64,000 bases of DNA from Phycisphaerales bacterium (GCA_020850415.1 JADZER010000030.1:1-64000); one strand, 5' to 3'. Positions 26,552-42,907 are shown, counted from the first letter of the stretch. Numbers and translations are program-made. The notes: a model not told the origin generated them from the sequence alone.

Positions 26552-26850
26552 GGCTGTTCACCCCGATCTTCAAGTGATGTCCGACGGCGCGCCCCGGAGA
26601 CGGGGCGTCGCATCCACGGCGTATCGGATACCGAGGTCGGCAGGACCAGCGCAAGTCGACGAAACCGGCCCGGATGACCCCGGTCGGGGGAATCCCCCTA
26701 AGCCCCTGTGGCGGCTTGGGAAGAGAAAAGTCGCGTCGGGCCAATGTCGAATCGTCGGGCGGCCGACGAATGAGCCGACGGCCCGGCTGCGCGGGCGCCG
26801 GCCGCGGGGCCCAACATTGTTCTAGGACCCGAGCACGAGGATCCCACCGC
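26552..26850. promoter_or_regulatory. Divergent promoter region of the chemotaxis cluster
   Basis: 299 nt between the cheA start (minus) and the cheX-like start (plus). It holds two compact inverted repeats: CGCCCCG 26591-26597 / CGGGGCG 26602-26608 around GAGA, and TCGTCGG 26752-26758 / CCGACGA 26763-26769 around a 4-nt loop. I cannot assign a sigma-28, sigma-54 or housekeeping promoter with confidence. The two transcription units probably start here. Confidence 0.45.
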
Positions 26851-27354
26851 ATGGACGCGACACTGATCAGGCGGTTCATCGAGGCGACGCAGAATGTCTT
26901 CGGGACGATGCTGCAGTCCACGGTGAGCTTCGGAAAGCCCGGGCCCACCGGTCAGATCCGGTCGGTCGGTGATGTCTCGGGCATCATCGGCTTCTCCGGC
27001 GATGTCGCGGGCGCGGCGGTCATCCGGATGCCCATGGACACCGCCACCAAGGTCGTGGAGTCGTTCTGCGGCCAGCCGTTCGGGCCCGACTCCGAGGACT
27101 TCGCGGACGCCATCGGCGAGATCGCCAACATGATCTGCGGCAGCGCGAAGTCCAACCTCAACTCGTCCTGCGTGAACATCAGCTGTCCGCAGGTCGTCGT
27201 CGGGAAGGACCACAAGGTCCAGAAGCCCAGCGACGCTGTGTGCATCACCATCCCCTGCAACGCCCCGCAGGGCCCGTTCTCGATCGAGATTTCCATCCGC
27301 GCGGCCGCGGCGACCAGCTCGGCAGGCAGTTCGCCGCACGCCGCCGCGGGCTGA
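26851..27354 (+). CDS. CheX-like chemotaxis phosphatase-domain protein (second copy)
   Basis: 167 residues, starting at ATG 26851 (MDATLIRRFIEATQNVFGTM). The opening helix is typical of CheX, and the phosphatase helix is seen as EDFADAIGEIANMICGSAKSNL, with the conserved Glu and Asn. The strand VGDVSGIIGFSGDVAGAAVIRMP completes the fold. It is followed 29 nt later by a cheY gene, so the pair probably makes a phosphatase and its substrate. It is clearly diverged from the CheX-like protein at 16214-16681. Together the two loci suggest that each CheY has its own CheX. Confidence 0.88.
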   Translation: MDATLIRRFIEATQNVFGTMLQSTVSFGKPGPTGQIRSVGDVSGIIGFSGDVAGAAVIRMPMDTATKVVESFCGQPFGPDSEDFADAIGEIANMICGSAKSNLNSSCVNISCPQVVVGKDHKVQKPSDAVCITIPCNAPQGPFSIEISIRAAAATSSAGSSPHAAAG

Positions 27355-27383
27355 GAGGCCTTCGTTCCCCCAGGAGTCCCGCC

Positions 27384-27758
27384 GTGCGAGTCATGCTTGT
27401 CGACGATTCGAAGACGATCCGCCGCATCCAGCGGAGCATCCTCGAGCAGCTCGGGTACACCGAGATCGAGGAGGCCTGCGACGGTCAGGACGCTCTCAGC
27501 CGTGTGGCGGCGTTCCAGCCGAACCTCATCCTGCTGGACTGGAACATGCCGAACATGGACGGGATCACCTTCCTCAAGGCGTTCCGCCAGAAGGACGCCG
27601 CCACGCCGGTGATCATGGTCACGACCGAGTCGGAGAAGACCCGGGTGATCGAGGCGATCCGAGCGGGTGTGAACAACTATGTCGTGAAGCCCTTCACGCC
27701 CGACATCCTGCAGCAGCGCATCAAAGAGACCCTTGAGAAATGCAAGGCTGCCGCGTAG
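27384..27758 (+). CDS. CheY-like response regulator (second copy)
   Basis: 124 residues from GTG 27384, with a CAGGAG ribosome binding site 7 nt upstream. The product begins VRVMLVDDSKTIRRIQRSIL. Receiver residues: the acidic pair in LVDDSK, phospho-acceptor Asp in LILLDWNMPNMDGI, Thr in VTTESEK, Lys in VVKPF. No output domain is present. WNMPNMDG and NNYVVKPFTP are typical of flagellar or chemotaxis CheY proteins, more so than in the copy at 16678. It lies between the second cheX-like gene and fapA on the plus strand, probably one transcript. Confidence 0.93.
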   Translation: MRVMLVDDSKTIRRIQRSILEQLGYTEIEEACDGQDALSRVAAFQPNLILLDWNMPNMDGITFLKAFRQKDAATPVIMVTTESEKTRVIEAIRAGVNNYVVKPFTPDILQQRIKETLEKCKAAA

Positions 27759-27785
27759 GCCCCGCAGGGCCGCGGAGCTCCCCGC

Positions 27786-29252
27786 ATGGCCGAACAGAGC
27801 AAGCAAGCCCAACCGTCGATCGCGTTGGAGACCCAGGACTCGCGGTGCCTGGCCGCCCGGGTCATCCTCCCGGAGGGCGTGGAGCCCCAGACGCTGTCGG
27901 TCCATCTGCTCGTCTCGCTGGCCCGGGAGCGCGGTGTTGAGGTCACCGGCGCGGCCGAGCAGAAGCTGACCGAGCTTGTGGGCCGCTACCTCGCCGATGG
28001 CAAGCCCGTCAACGAGGTCTTCATCCTCGCCACGCCGCCGAGGCACGGCGAGCACGGGTACATCGAGTGGAGCCCCGGCTTCAACCCCGAGAAGCCCGAC
28101 GAGAACGAGCACAACCCCGGCGATGAGCGGGTCGATTTCTACTCCCACCACAGCTTCGTCACCGTCCACAAAGAGGACCACATCGCCACCATCCACCCCC
28201 CCACCGAGGGGACCGACGGGCGCGATGTGACCGGCAGGACCATCGCCGCGAACGCGGGACGGGCGTTCCCCGCGACGCTGGGCGAGAGCGTCCTCAAGCT
28301 CGCCGACGGCCGGCTGCTCGCCCAGCTGGACGGGCGGCTCTGCTTCGACAGCAAGCGGCTCTGGATCGACCCGGTCCTGGACATCAAGGGCGGCGTCGAC
28401 TTCAGCACCGGCAACATCGACTTCCAGGGCGATGTCGTCATCCAGCGCGACATCCGCGACCGGTTCACCGTCCGGGCCAGGGGCAATGTCACGATCGAGG
28501 GGCTCATAGACGCCTCCCACATCGACTGCACCGGCAACCTCACGGCACGGCGCGGCGTCGCCGGGCGGGACGAGGGCACCCTCGATGTCGGCGGCGACGC
28601 GCACATCGGCTACATCGACCGCGCGAAGGGCCACATCGGAGGGTCCCTCTATCTCACGCGCGAGCTCATGCACTCCACGATCGCCATCGGCGGCAACCTG
28701 GTCAGCGATCTCGGCGTCGTCATCGGTGGACGCGTGGCCGTCCGGGGCGATGCGCGACTCGCCGACCTCGGCGCCGAATCCGAGGCCCCCACCGAGTTCC
28801 GCCTCGGCTCGCTCCCCGCCGACGGCTCCCCGGCCGGGCAGGCCGAGCACCGGATCGAGCTGCTCAAGGTGAGCATCGCGACGATGGACCATGAGCTCGC
28901 CGCGCTCAGGGCCACCGCCGGACCCCAGAACCCAAAGGCCGCGGAGCGCGCCACCGAGCTGACCTTTGAGATCAGCGAGGCCCATGCAGAGATCGCCAAG
29001 CTGGCCAGCGACCACCCCCAGCTCGCCGCCGTCGCCGCGTCCGCGCCCTGCCGCTCAACGCTCGTGGTGCTCCGCCAGATCCACGGCCGCGTCACCCTCA
29101 TCGTCGGGCCGCACACGGTGGTCTTCGCGAGCAAGGTCAAGGGACCCCTCCGGATCTGGCTGGACGGCGGCCGGGTCGTCTGCCAGCTCGGCGAGGGAAC
29201 CCCGCAGCCGATCAACGCCCTCGCCGGCGTGACCGACCGTTCCGCGGCGTAG
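27786..29252 (+). CDS. FapA-like DUF342 protein
   Basis: 488 residues. DUF342/FapA proteins have an N-terminal region, a beta-helix-like repeat core and a C-terminal coiled coil; in Vibrio, FapA is linked to polar localisation and glucose-responsive flagellar signalling. Here the core shows the usual hexapeptide-like strands: LDIKGGVDFSTGNIDFQGDV, VRARGNVTIEGLIDAS, NLTARRGVAGRDEGTLDVGG and LGVVIGGRVAVRGDA. A coiled-coil segment follows at about residues 355-420 (IELLKVSIATMDHELAAL, ELTFEISEAHAEIAKLAS). It begins 27 nt after cheY, so a role in chemotaxis or motility localisation is a reasonable inference. A GC palindrome (GGGCGGCCGCCC) lies just past the stop and may end the transcript. Confidence 0.85.
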   Translation: MAEQSKQAQPSIALETQDSRCLAARVILPEGVEPQTLSVHLLVSLARERGVEVTGAAEQKLTELVGRYLADGKPVNEVFILATPPRHGEHGYIEWSPGFNPEKPDENEHNPGDERVDFYSHHSFVTVHKEDHIATIHPPTEGTDGRDVTGRTIAANAGRAFPATLGESVLKLADGRLLAQLDGRLCFDSKRLWIDPVLDIKGGVDFSTGNIDFQGDVVIQRDIRDRFTVRARGNVTIEGLIDASHIDCTGNLTARRGVAGRDEGTLDVGGDAHIGYIDRAKGHIGGSLYLTRELMHSTIAIGGNLVSDLGVVIGGRVAVRGDARLADLGAESEAPTEFRLGSLPADGSPAGQAEHRIELLKVSIATMDHELAALRATAGPQNPKAAERATELTFEISEAHAEIAKLASDHPQLAAVAASAPCRSTLVVLRQIHGRVTLIVGPHTVVFASKVKGPLRIWLDGGRVVCQLGEGTPQPINALAGVTDRSAA

Positions 29253-29382
29253 CGCCGGGCGGCCGCCCGGGCGCGGCACTCTGGGGGAGACTCCCATTCC
29301 GTTGACAGACAGCCGCCGCCGGCGCATCCCAAGAAGGGTGTGCCCCGTACCCGACGGGGCGATCCAGAGAGGGAGCTTGGCG

Positions 29383-30060
29383 ATGCAACGGATGCATCTA
29401 CCGCACAAAGTCCTCACGCCGCCGAACCGAATCGCCCTGCTGAAGGGGCTGGCCCTCTTGGGCGTTGTCCTCGCCGGGGCGGGGTCCCAGATCGTGCCCG
29501 TCGTCTTCGAGGGCGCCTCGGCCCGTGCGGCCGACCTTGCCGGTCGGGCGGCCATCGTGATCGCCGAGGCGCTGCACCTGCCGACCGGCGACGCCGTGGC
29601 CACCGCGGGTCCGCCGTCGGACACGCCGGAGACCCCGAGCCCAACGAGGCTGGCGCGGTCGGCGGGTGACGCGCCGGCCCGGGGGTCCGAACCCCCGCGC
29701 CTGGTCGCCGAGACCGGGGGCGATCCTGCCCCGGCCGGCCTGACCCACGCCCCCGGCGCGCCGGGTTCCGGCACCCTGGCGTGGGGCCGGTCACCCTTCG
29801 CCGGGCCGCCCCCGGGCCAGCCGTTCCAGCTCCTCGCGCAGCGGCCCGAGGTGGGCGTGGTAGTGTTCCGCACGCCGCGCGGCCTGGGGCGCGAGGCCCC
29901 GGGCGACCTGGTCGGTGCTGCGCGTCAGCGAGATCTGTCCCGATCGCTCGAAGTGCAGGCATGCGTCGTGGTAGGGCAGGCCCAGGAACCCGAGCAGACG
30001 ACGCAGCACGGGCTCCGGTTCGGCAAGCAGGGACTCGTGGTGCAGCTCGAAGATCGGTAG
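29383..30060 (+). CDS. Doubtful ORF with a hydrophobic N-terminal segment
   Basis: The ATG at 29383 has a GAGGGAG site about 8 nt upstream. The first 100 residues look protein-like, with one hydrophobic helix (LLKGLALLGVVLAGAGSQIV). After about residue 135 the reading frame is antisense to the end of the TPR-sulfotransferase gene (29791 onward), and the sequence there looks like a shadow. Either a genuine short gene has lost its proper stop and runs on, or the whole ORF is chance. The stretch 29253-29790 contains no better candidate. I would treat it as provisional. Confidence 0.35.
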   Translation: MQRMHLPHKVLTPPNRIALLKGLALLGVVLAGAGSQIVPVVFEGASARAADLAGRAAIVIAEALHLPTGDAVATAGPPSDTPETPSPTRLARSAGDAPARGSEPPRLVAETGGDPAPAGLTHAPGAPGSGTLAWGRSPFAGPPPGQPFQLLAQRPEVGVVVFRTPRGLGREAPGDLVGAARQRDLSRSLEVQACVVVGQAQEPEQTTQHGLRFGKQGLVVQLEDR

Positions 30061-31311
30061 CGTGAGCACGCGCCGCCAGTGGTCCATCAGCCGCTCGCAG
30101 TCGTGGTGATACCGCGCGAGCGTGACCAGGTCGGCGCAGTAGCTGTTGTCGTTGAACGGCTGCATGTAGCAGGAGAGGCAGGTCTCGACCGGCTCGCGCC
30201 GGCACCAGACGACCCTCGCCCCGGGCAGCGCGAGCTGCACCAGCGAGAGCAGCTTCAGGTTCGCGGGCATCTTGTCGGTGAAGACCGGGCGGCCCTCCCG
30301 CGCGGTATCGGCCCGCTCCAGATAGGACCGCGACGCGGCGCCGACGGCCTCCGGCGTGCAGCGCGACAGGTCCGTCACCAGCCCGTAGCGGTTCCCCGGC
30401 TCGGGGTCGAGCGCGCGGGCGGCCTCGCGGAGCCACGCCAGCTCCCCGCCGGCCCGCACCGAGGGGTGCGCCCCGAGCACCTGCTCGGTCAGCGTTGTCC
30501 CGCTCCGCCTCATGCCGACGATGAACACCAGGCCCGCGCCGGCCCCGGCCCCGGCGCCGGCTTCTTGCGGCAGGGCCGCGACCCGGTCGGCGGTCCACTC
30601 CCGCAGGATGTCGTCCACCGCCCGCGACTGCCCCTCGATGTCGTACCCGCGGGCTTCCAGCGCGTTGGCGCCCCGGAACGCCCCGAACGCCCCGTCGTAC
30701 CGCCCGAGCGTGTCGAGCACCATGCCGAGCTCGAACAGCGCCTGCTGGCGCCCCGACGCGGGCTGGCCCGGGTCGGCGGCAGCCCGCTCAAGGGGGCCGA
30801 CGGCGTCGCCGGCTCGCCCAGTGGCCCGGCACACCCGTCCGTACTGAGCGAGGAGGCCCGGCCGGTCCGCGCCGCGCGCGACCGCGCCGGCCAGCAGCTC
30901 GTACGCCTCCTCGATGCACCGGGTCGTGATCAGCAGCTCGCCGAGGTTGGAGGTCAGGATCTGGGCCCCTGGGTCGCGGGCGAGCGCGTCGCGCAGGAGG
31001 CCCATCGCCCGGTCGAGCTCGCCGCGCCCCCGGTACACCTGCGAGAGCGTGACCACCCACTGGGCGGGGGGCGTCGGCTGCGTGCGCATCGCCGCGAGGA
31101 TGTCCCGCTCGGCCTGCTCGTACCGGCGGCGCCGGACCCCGACGGACGCCCGCACCGCCAGCGCCGGGCCGAGCCCGGGCGCCGCCGCGAGCGCCTCGTT
31201 GGCCAGGGCCTCGGCCCGGTCCAGGTCGCCGGCGCCGAGCGCACGCATCGCCCGCTCGCCGAGCGCCGCGAGCAGTTGTTGGGCCGGGCCTGGGGGGGGT
31301 CGCTTGGCCAT
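29791..31311 (-). CDS. TPR-sulfotransferase fusion protein
   Basis: 506 residues from ATG 31311 (MAKRPPPGPAQQLLAALG). The first half, about 1-240, is a series of TPR-like helix pairs (GDLDRAEALANEALAAAPG, RRRYEQAERDILAAMRTQP, GELDRAMGLLRDALARDPG, GRYDGAFGAFRGANALEA). The second half is a sulfotransferase domain: the PAPS-binding loop VFIVGMRRSGTTLTEQVLG at about 257-275, FTDKMPANLKLLSLVQLALP, and RVVWCRREPVETCLSCYMQ with the PAPS 3'-phosphate-binding region. The usual acceptors are carbohydrates or proteins. TPR-sulfotransferase fusions are common in bacteria, and the acceptor here is unknown. It is read towards fapA and follows rpoC on the same strand. Confidence 0.9.
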   Translation of the reverse strand: MAKRPPPGPAQQLLAALGERAMRALGAGDLDRAEALANEALAAAPGLGPALAVRASVGVRRRRYEQAERDILAAMRTQPTPPAQWVVTLSQVYRGRGELDRAMGLLRDALARDPGAQILTSNLGELLITTRCIEEAYELLAGAVARGADRPGLLAQYGRVCRATGRAGDAVGPLERAAADPGQPASGRQQALFELGMVLDTLGRYDGAFGAFRGANALEARGYDIEGQSRAVDDILREWTADRVAALPQEAGAGAGAGAGLVFIVGMRRSGTTLTEQVLGAHPSVRAGGELAWLREAARALDPEPGNRYGLVTDLSRCTPEAVGAASRSYLERADTAREGRPVFTDKMPANLKLLSLVQLALPGARVVWCRREPVETCLSCYMQPFNDNSYCADLVTLARYHHDCERLMDHWRRVLTLPIFELHHESLLAEPEPVLRRLLGFLGLPYHDACLHFERSGQISLTRSTDQVARGLAPQAARRAEHYHAHLGPLREELERLARGRPGEG

Positions 31312-31352
31312 CTGCGCGTCGTACGCCTCCGCCGCGGCCGCGGGCCGCGGCG

Positions 31353-31390
31353 CAAAGATAGCAGCCGACCGGGGGATCCGATCGGCTGCT
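31353..31390 (-). terminator. Terminator-like hairpin after rpoC
   Basis: On the minus strand AGCAGCCGA (from 31390-31382 as its complement) pairs with TCGGCTGCT across a 13-nt loop, followed by ATCTTTG. Plus-strand arms are 31360-31368 and 31382-31390. It starts 35 nt after the rpoC stop, so it probably ends the rpoBC transcript. A second GC palindrome lies just beyond, at 31329-31351. Confidence 0.55.
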
Positions 31391-31424
31391 CTGGTTGGGC
31401 GGGGGTTGCGGCGCGGGCCGGCGA

Positions 31425-35819
<4,395 letters not shown>

Positions 35820-35824
35820 GAGCC

Positions 35825-36070
35825 TCAACTCCGTATCTGAGCCGAATCCTTCGATCCCGTTCGATCTGACCGTGCCTTCGAAGGCAAGATTCTGAAGAGC
35901 ATGTAGAAGGTCGCGAGAACAACTGCGACAAGGACCGCAATGCTGATCTGCCGCTCGATTCCTCTTTCCGGCACGAACCAACCCGCGGACGAGATAGCTA
36001 GCACCCAGAACGCCACCAATAACGCACTACTCACAACGCGGACGACCGTATGGCCGGAGATGCGTCGCAA
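35825..36070 (-). CDS. Small two-helix membrane protein between rpoB and rpoC
   Basis: 81 residues, starting at TTG 36070 with GGAGGAAG about 8 nt upstream, 15 nt after the rpoB stop; its own stop is 5 nt before the rpoC ATG. Two hydrophobic helices are predicted by eye: [20 protein letters not shown] (about 10-31) and a second one starting [15 protein letters not shown] (about 42-62). The charged tail ends in [17 protein letters not shown]. The DNA is visibly less GC-rich than rpoB or rpoC. No family is recognised. The strong ribosome binding site, tight spacing and coherent helices argue for real expression; a membrane protein at this place in the rpoBC operon is unusual. Confidence 0.6.
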   Translation of the reverse strand: MRRISGHTVVRVVSSALLVAFWVLAISSAGWFVPERGIERQISIAVLVAVVLATFYMLFRILPSKARSDRTGSKDSAQIRS

Positions 36071-36085
36071 TGCGTCACTTCCTCC

Positions 36086-40003
<3,918 letters not shown>

Positions 40004-40239
40004 CAGCTTCCTCGCGATGATGCAACATCACCCGCGTTCGAGCGTGTCATACGCCCGGACTGGTCACTCGTTGTCTGTTTACGCAGCTCGCACCCGCATC
40101 CCAAAAGCAGGTTTCCACCCCAATCGCCGGTCGGTCTCGAACCAAGCAGTCTAGCAAGGCCGATACCAGCACTCCACTCAAAAAATCGCCGAATATTCTC
40201 CAAGTGCTTTTACTTGGAGCCGCGACCCGAACCGACCGC
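40004..40239 (-). promoter_or_regulatory. rpoB leader and probable promoter region
   Basis: Upstream of rpoB, after the rplL terminator. It is less GC-rich than the genes around it. A hairpin with 8-bp arms CTCCAAGT 40198-40205 and ACTTGGAG 40212-40219 sits at its distal end. I could not pick out a convincing -35/-10 pair. No ORF is supported here. Confidence 0.4.
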
Positions 40240-40272
40240 AAAAAAACCGCCCGGGGTCCGAAGACCCCGGGC
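40240..40272 (-). terminator. Rho-independent terminator after rplL
   Basis: On the minus strand GCCCGGGGTC, TTCG, GACCCCGGGC, then GG and a run of seven T. The plus-strand arms are 40249-40258 and 40263-40272, with the A run at 40240-40246. The 10-bp stem with a UUCG tetraloop, 34 nt after the rplL stop, is a textbook terminator. Confidence 0.9.
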
Positions 40273-40306
40273 CGGACTTTGCGTCAATCGGACCCGGTCG
40301 AAACCC

Positions 40307-40711
40307 TTACTTCAGCTCGACCTCGGCGCCGGCCTCCTTGAGGGACGCGGCCAGCTTGTCCGCCTCTTCCTTGCTCAGGCCCTGCTTGATGGCCTTCGGC
40401 GCCGCGTCCACCAGCTCCTTGGCCTCCTTGAGACCCAGGCCGGTCGCCTCGCGGACGACCTTGATGACCTTGATCTTCTCGGCGCCGGGGCTCTTGAGGA
40501 CCACATCGAACTCGGTCTGCTCCTCGGCCACCGCCGCGCCGGCCCCCGCCGCCGGGCCCGCCATCATCACCGCGCCGCCCGCCGCGGGCTCGATCCCGTA
40601 GGTCGCCTTCAGGTAATCGCCAAGATCGACCGCCTCCTTCAGGGTCAGGCCGGCCAGCTCGTCGCCGAGCTTGGAGATCTTCGCGTCAAACGACTTGGTT
40701 CCGTCAGACAT
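40307..40711 (-). CDS. rplL: 50S ribosomal protein L7/L12
   Basis: 134 residues from ATG 40711 ([19 protein letters not shown]), preceded by a GAGG site; a start 42 nt further upstream is possible but adds a non-conserved tail. The N-terminal dimerisation helices include [18 protein letters not shown]. The flexible Ala/Gly hinge ([14 protein letters not shown]) follows. The C-terminal factor-binding domain shows [39 protein letters not shown] and [19 protein letters not shown]. The protein forms the ribosomal stalk with L10. It is last in the rplKAJL operon and followed by the terminator. The extended hinge and 134-residue length are slightly above the usual 120-128. Confidence 0.97.
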   Translation of the reverse strand: MSDGTKSFDAKISKLGDELAGLTLKEAVDLGDYLKATYGIEPAAGGAVMMAGPAAGAGAAVAEEQTEFDVVLKSPGAEKIKVIKVVREATGLGLKEAKELVDAAPKAIKQGLSKEEADKLAASLKEAGAEVELK

Positions 40712-40959
40712 GGCATTCCTCACTATCTCGCCCCGGAGGGCCGTTGCTGACATCCGAGAGGGGCCGACCTGTTCGGCTCTTTAACCCCGGAGCATTCGCT
40801 CCCTCAGGGGCCAGTCAGATGACGATGCACTCACACAAACCTCAAAGCGAAAGACTCAAAGCTCAAATACCGTCAAACTCCGCTCTCAGACAGCCGCAAG
40901 CGAGTGTCTTGATGTTCGCTTTGAGCTTTTCGATTTGCGCTTTCTCCTGCCCTTCTCCC
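40712..40959. repeat. Low-GC spacer with inverted phrase repeats between rplJ and rplL
   Basis: 248 nt, much longer than the usual rplJ-rplL spacer and clearly AT-richer than its surroundings. It contains the phrase tcaaagcgaaa/ctcaaagctcaaa at about 40841-40867 and inverted counterparts ttcgctttgagctttt at about 40915-40930, so AAAGCTCAAA (40858-40867) can pair with TTTGAGCTTT (40920-40929). No ORF is seen. Confidence 0.65.
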
Positions 40960-41505
40960 CTACCCAACCCTCGCGACCGCCTCGCCCTTCTCCAGCTTCT
41001 CCTCGATCGCCTTGACACAGCTGGCGACCTTGCGCCCCGGGCCCAGGATGCTGCCGACCAGCTTCCGGGCGGGGCTGAGGATGATCTGCACGGTCTTGGC
41101 GATGGCCTCGTCGCGCGTCGGGAACTTGCTCAGCCGCTCGATCCCGTCGGCGCCCTCGAACAGCTCGCCGTCGAGGATCGCGCCCTTGAGCTCGAGGTTC
41201 GGGAAGGTCTTGACCAGCCCGATCAGCTCACGGGCGACCTCAACCACCGACTGCCCGCCGTAGGCCAGCGCCGACGGACCGGTCAGCACCGGGGCGAGCC
41301 CGTCGAGGGCCCCCTCCGCGAACTGCCGCTTGGCCAGCGAGTTGCGGATCACCGTGATCTTGATGTCCTTCTTGCGGAGGGTCGCACGCAGCGCGTTCGT
41401 GTCGTTGGACCCGACGCCCCGGATGCTGATCACCGCGACATCCGACTCCTCGCCGAAGCGATCGGCGTAGTCGTGGAGGATCATCTGCTTGACAGTCTTG
41501 GACAT
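40960..41505 (-). CDS. rplJ: 50S ribosomal protein L10
   Basis: 181 residues beginning MSKTVKQMILHDYADRFG. L10 anchors L7/L12 dimers to 23S rRNA. The expected core is present: VISIRGVGSNDTNALRATLR, KKDIKITVIRNSLAKRQF, GPSALAYGG, KLVGSILGPGRKVASCVKAI. The C-terminal stalk-binding helix is short (IEEKLEKGEAVARVG). The start lies 12 nt after the rplA stop, so the two are probably cotranslated. The 248-nt gap to rplL is unusual. Confidence 0.95.
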   Translation of the reverse strand: MSKTVKQMILHDYADRFGEESDVAVISIRGVGSNDTNALRATLRKKDIKITVIRNSLAKRQFAEGALDGLAPVLTGPSALAYGGQSVVEVARELIGLVKTFPNLELKGAILDGELFEGADGIERLSKFPTRDEAIAKTVQIILSPARKLVGSILGPGRKVASCVKAIEEKLEKGEAVARVG

Positions 41506-41517
41506 GGCAATCCTCCT

Positions 41518-42216
41518 TTACACCGGGGTCGCGCTGGTGTACGCGACCTGCACGCCGGGGGTCATCGCCCCGCTCACGGCGACCTTCTTGATGTACACGC
41601 CCTTGACCGTCGCGGGCTTGACCTTCTCGATCGTCTGGATGAAGTGCTCCAGGTTCTCGACCAGGGCCTTCTCCGCGAAGCTCATCTTCCCGATCACCGC
41701 GTGGACATTCCCGGCCTTGTCGGCCCGGTACTCCACCTTGCCCGCCGCGAACTCCCTGACCGCGTCGGCGACCTTCGCCGTCACCGTGCCGTTCTTCGGC
41801 GAGGGCATGAGACCCTTGGGCCCCAGCACCTTGCCCAGCTTCGACGCCACCCGCATCATGTCCGGGCTCGCGACCGCGACATCGAACTCCATCCAGCCCG
41901 CGTCGATCTCGGCCACCAGCTCCTCGCCGCCGGCCTTCACCGCGCCGGCCGCCAGCGCGTCCTTCGCCACATCGCTGCCGCAGAACGCCACCACACGCTT
42001 GGCCTTGCCGATGCCGTGGGGAAGACTCACCGAGCCGCGCAGGTTCTGGTCCGCCTGACGGGTGTCAAGCCCCAGGAACATCGCGACCTCGACGGTCTGA
42101 TCGAACTTCGGCCCCTTGAACTGCTTGAGGGCCGCGATCGCCTCGGGCGCGGGGAGCGCGCCCGCCGGCTTCAGCGCCTCGTTGGCCTTCGAACGCTTGC
42201 TCAACTTGGTCGCCAT
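41518..42216 (-). CDS. rplA: 50S ribosomal protein L1
   Basis: 232 residues. L1 forms the mobile stalk near the E site and in many bacteria represses its own operon by binding the mRNA leader. The conserved segments are EVAMFLGLDTRQADQNLRGS, SLPHGIGKAKRVVAFCG, GLMPSPKNGTVT, and VEYRADKAGNVHAVIGKMSF near the rRNA contact. The start at ATG 42216 lies 3 nt after the rplK stop, so translation is probably coupled. Length matches the family (about 230). Confidence 0.97.
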   Translation of the reverse strand: MATKLSKRSKANEALKPAGALPAPEAIAALKQFKGPKFDQTVEVAMFLGLDTRQADQNLRGSVSLPHGIGKAKRVVAFCGSDVAKDALAAGAVKAGGEELVAEIDAGWMEFDVAVASPDMMRVASKLGKVLGPKGLMPSPKNGTVTAKVADAVREFAAGKVEYRADKAGNVHAVIGKMSFAEKALVENLEHFIQTIEKVKPATVKGVYIKKVAVSGAMTPGVQVAYTSATPV

Positions 42217-42219
42217 GGA

Positions 42220-42648
42220 TCAGCCCTCCACCCGAACGCCCATCGAGCGGGCGGTGCCTTCGATGATCCGCATCGCCGCCTCGACGCTGCCCGCGTTGAG
42301 GTCGGCCGCCTTCTCCTCCGCGATCTTCCGGACCTGGTCGCTCGTGATCTTGCCGACCTTGTCCTTGTTCGGAACGCCCGAGCCCTTCTCGACCCCCGCG
42401 GCCTCCTTGATCAGGACCGACGCCGGCGAGCTCTTCACCTCGAAGGTGAACGAGCGATCCGAGAAGGTCGTCACCACGACGCCCACCAGCTTGCCCTTGA
42501 GGTGACCCGTCTGGGCGTTGAACTGCTGGATGAACTGGCCAGGGTTCACCTGGTTCGCACCCAGCACAGGACCCAGCGGCGGAGCCGGCGTCGCCGTCCC
42601 GCCCGGCGCCATCAGCTTGAACGACTTGACGATTTCTTTTTTGGCCAT
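42220..42648 (-). CDS. rplK: 50S ribosomal protein L11
   Basis: 142 residues from ATG 42648, with an excellent GGAGGTGGAG site upstream; an ORF extension to 42870 is only non-conserved GC-rich sequence. L11 binds the GTPase-associated centre of 23S rRNA together with L10-L7/L12. The hallmark N-terminus LMAPGGTATPAPPLGPVLGA, the linker and the C-terminal rRNA-binding domain (KDKVGKITSDQVRKIAEEKA, AAMRIIEGTARSMGVRVEG) are all seen. It opens the rplKAJL operon. nusG and secE, often directly upstream, are not present here; a secreted-protein gene lies there instead. Confidence 0.97.
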   Translation of the reverse strand: MAKKEIVKSFKLMAPGGTATPAPPLGPVLGANQVNPGQFIQQFNAQTGHLKGKLVGVVVTTFSDRSFTFEVKSSPASVLIKEAAGVEKGSGVPNKDKVGKITSDQVRKIAEEKAADLNAGSVEAAMRIIEGTARSMGVRVEG

Positions 42649-42776
42649 CGGTCTCCACCTCCCACGCTCGCCCCGGAGAGAATCTCCCCGGCAAGACCGC
42701 CCCGGCCAAGGGGACAGTCGGCTTGGTGGTGCACACGGTTCCCGTTGTCTCCCCACGCGACATACGCAGGGCACCA

Positions 42777-42804
42777 ACACTAGGCGCGCCCCAACCCCAG
42801 GCAA
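42777..42804 (-). promoter_or_regulatory. Candidate promoter of rplKAJL
   Basis: On the minus strand TTGCCT (42804-42799), a 16-nt spacer and TAGTGT (42782-42777) resemble a sigma-70 promoter and would start transcription about 120 nt before rplK. The position in the 259-nt gap upstream of rplK is right, but the match is moderate and the surrounding DNA is GC-rich. Confidence 0.3.
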
Positions 42805-42907
42805 GCCCCCCGCCCGGCCACCCACCACCGCGCCCCCCGGCCGCACCCGCCCCAGATGGGTGGATCTCAATAGTTATCGGACGACAGACCCAGGCCCCGA
42901 CCCGCCC

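Noticed and set aside
42649-42870. N-terminal extension of rplK to 42870
   Set aside because: The extension is non-conserved and an excellent ribosome binding site stands before ATG 42648.
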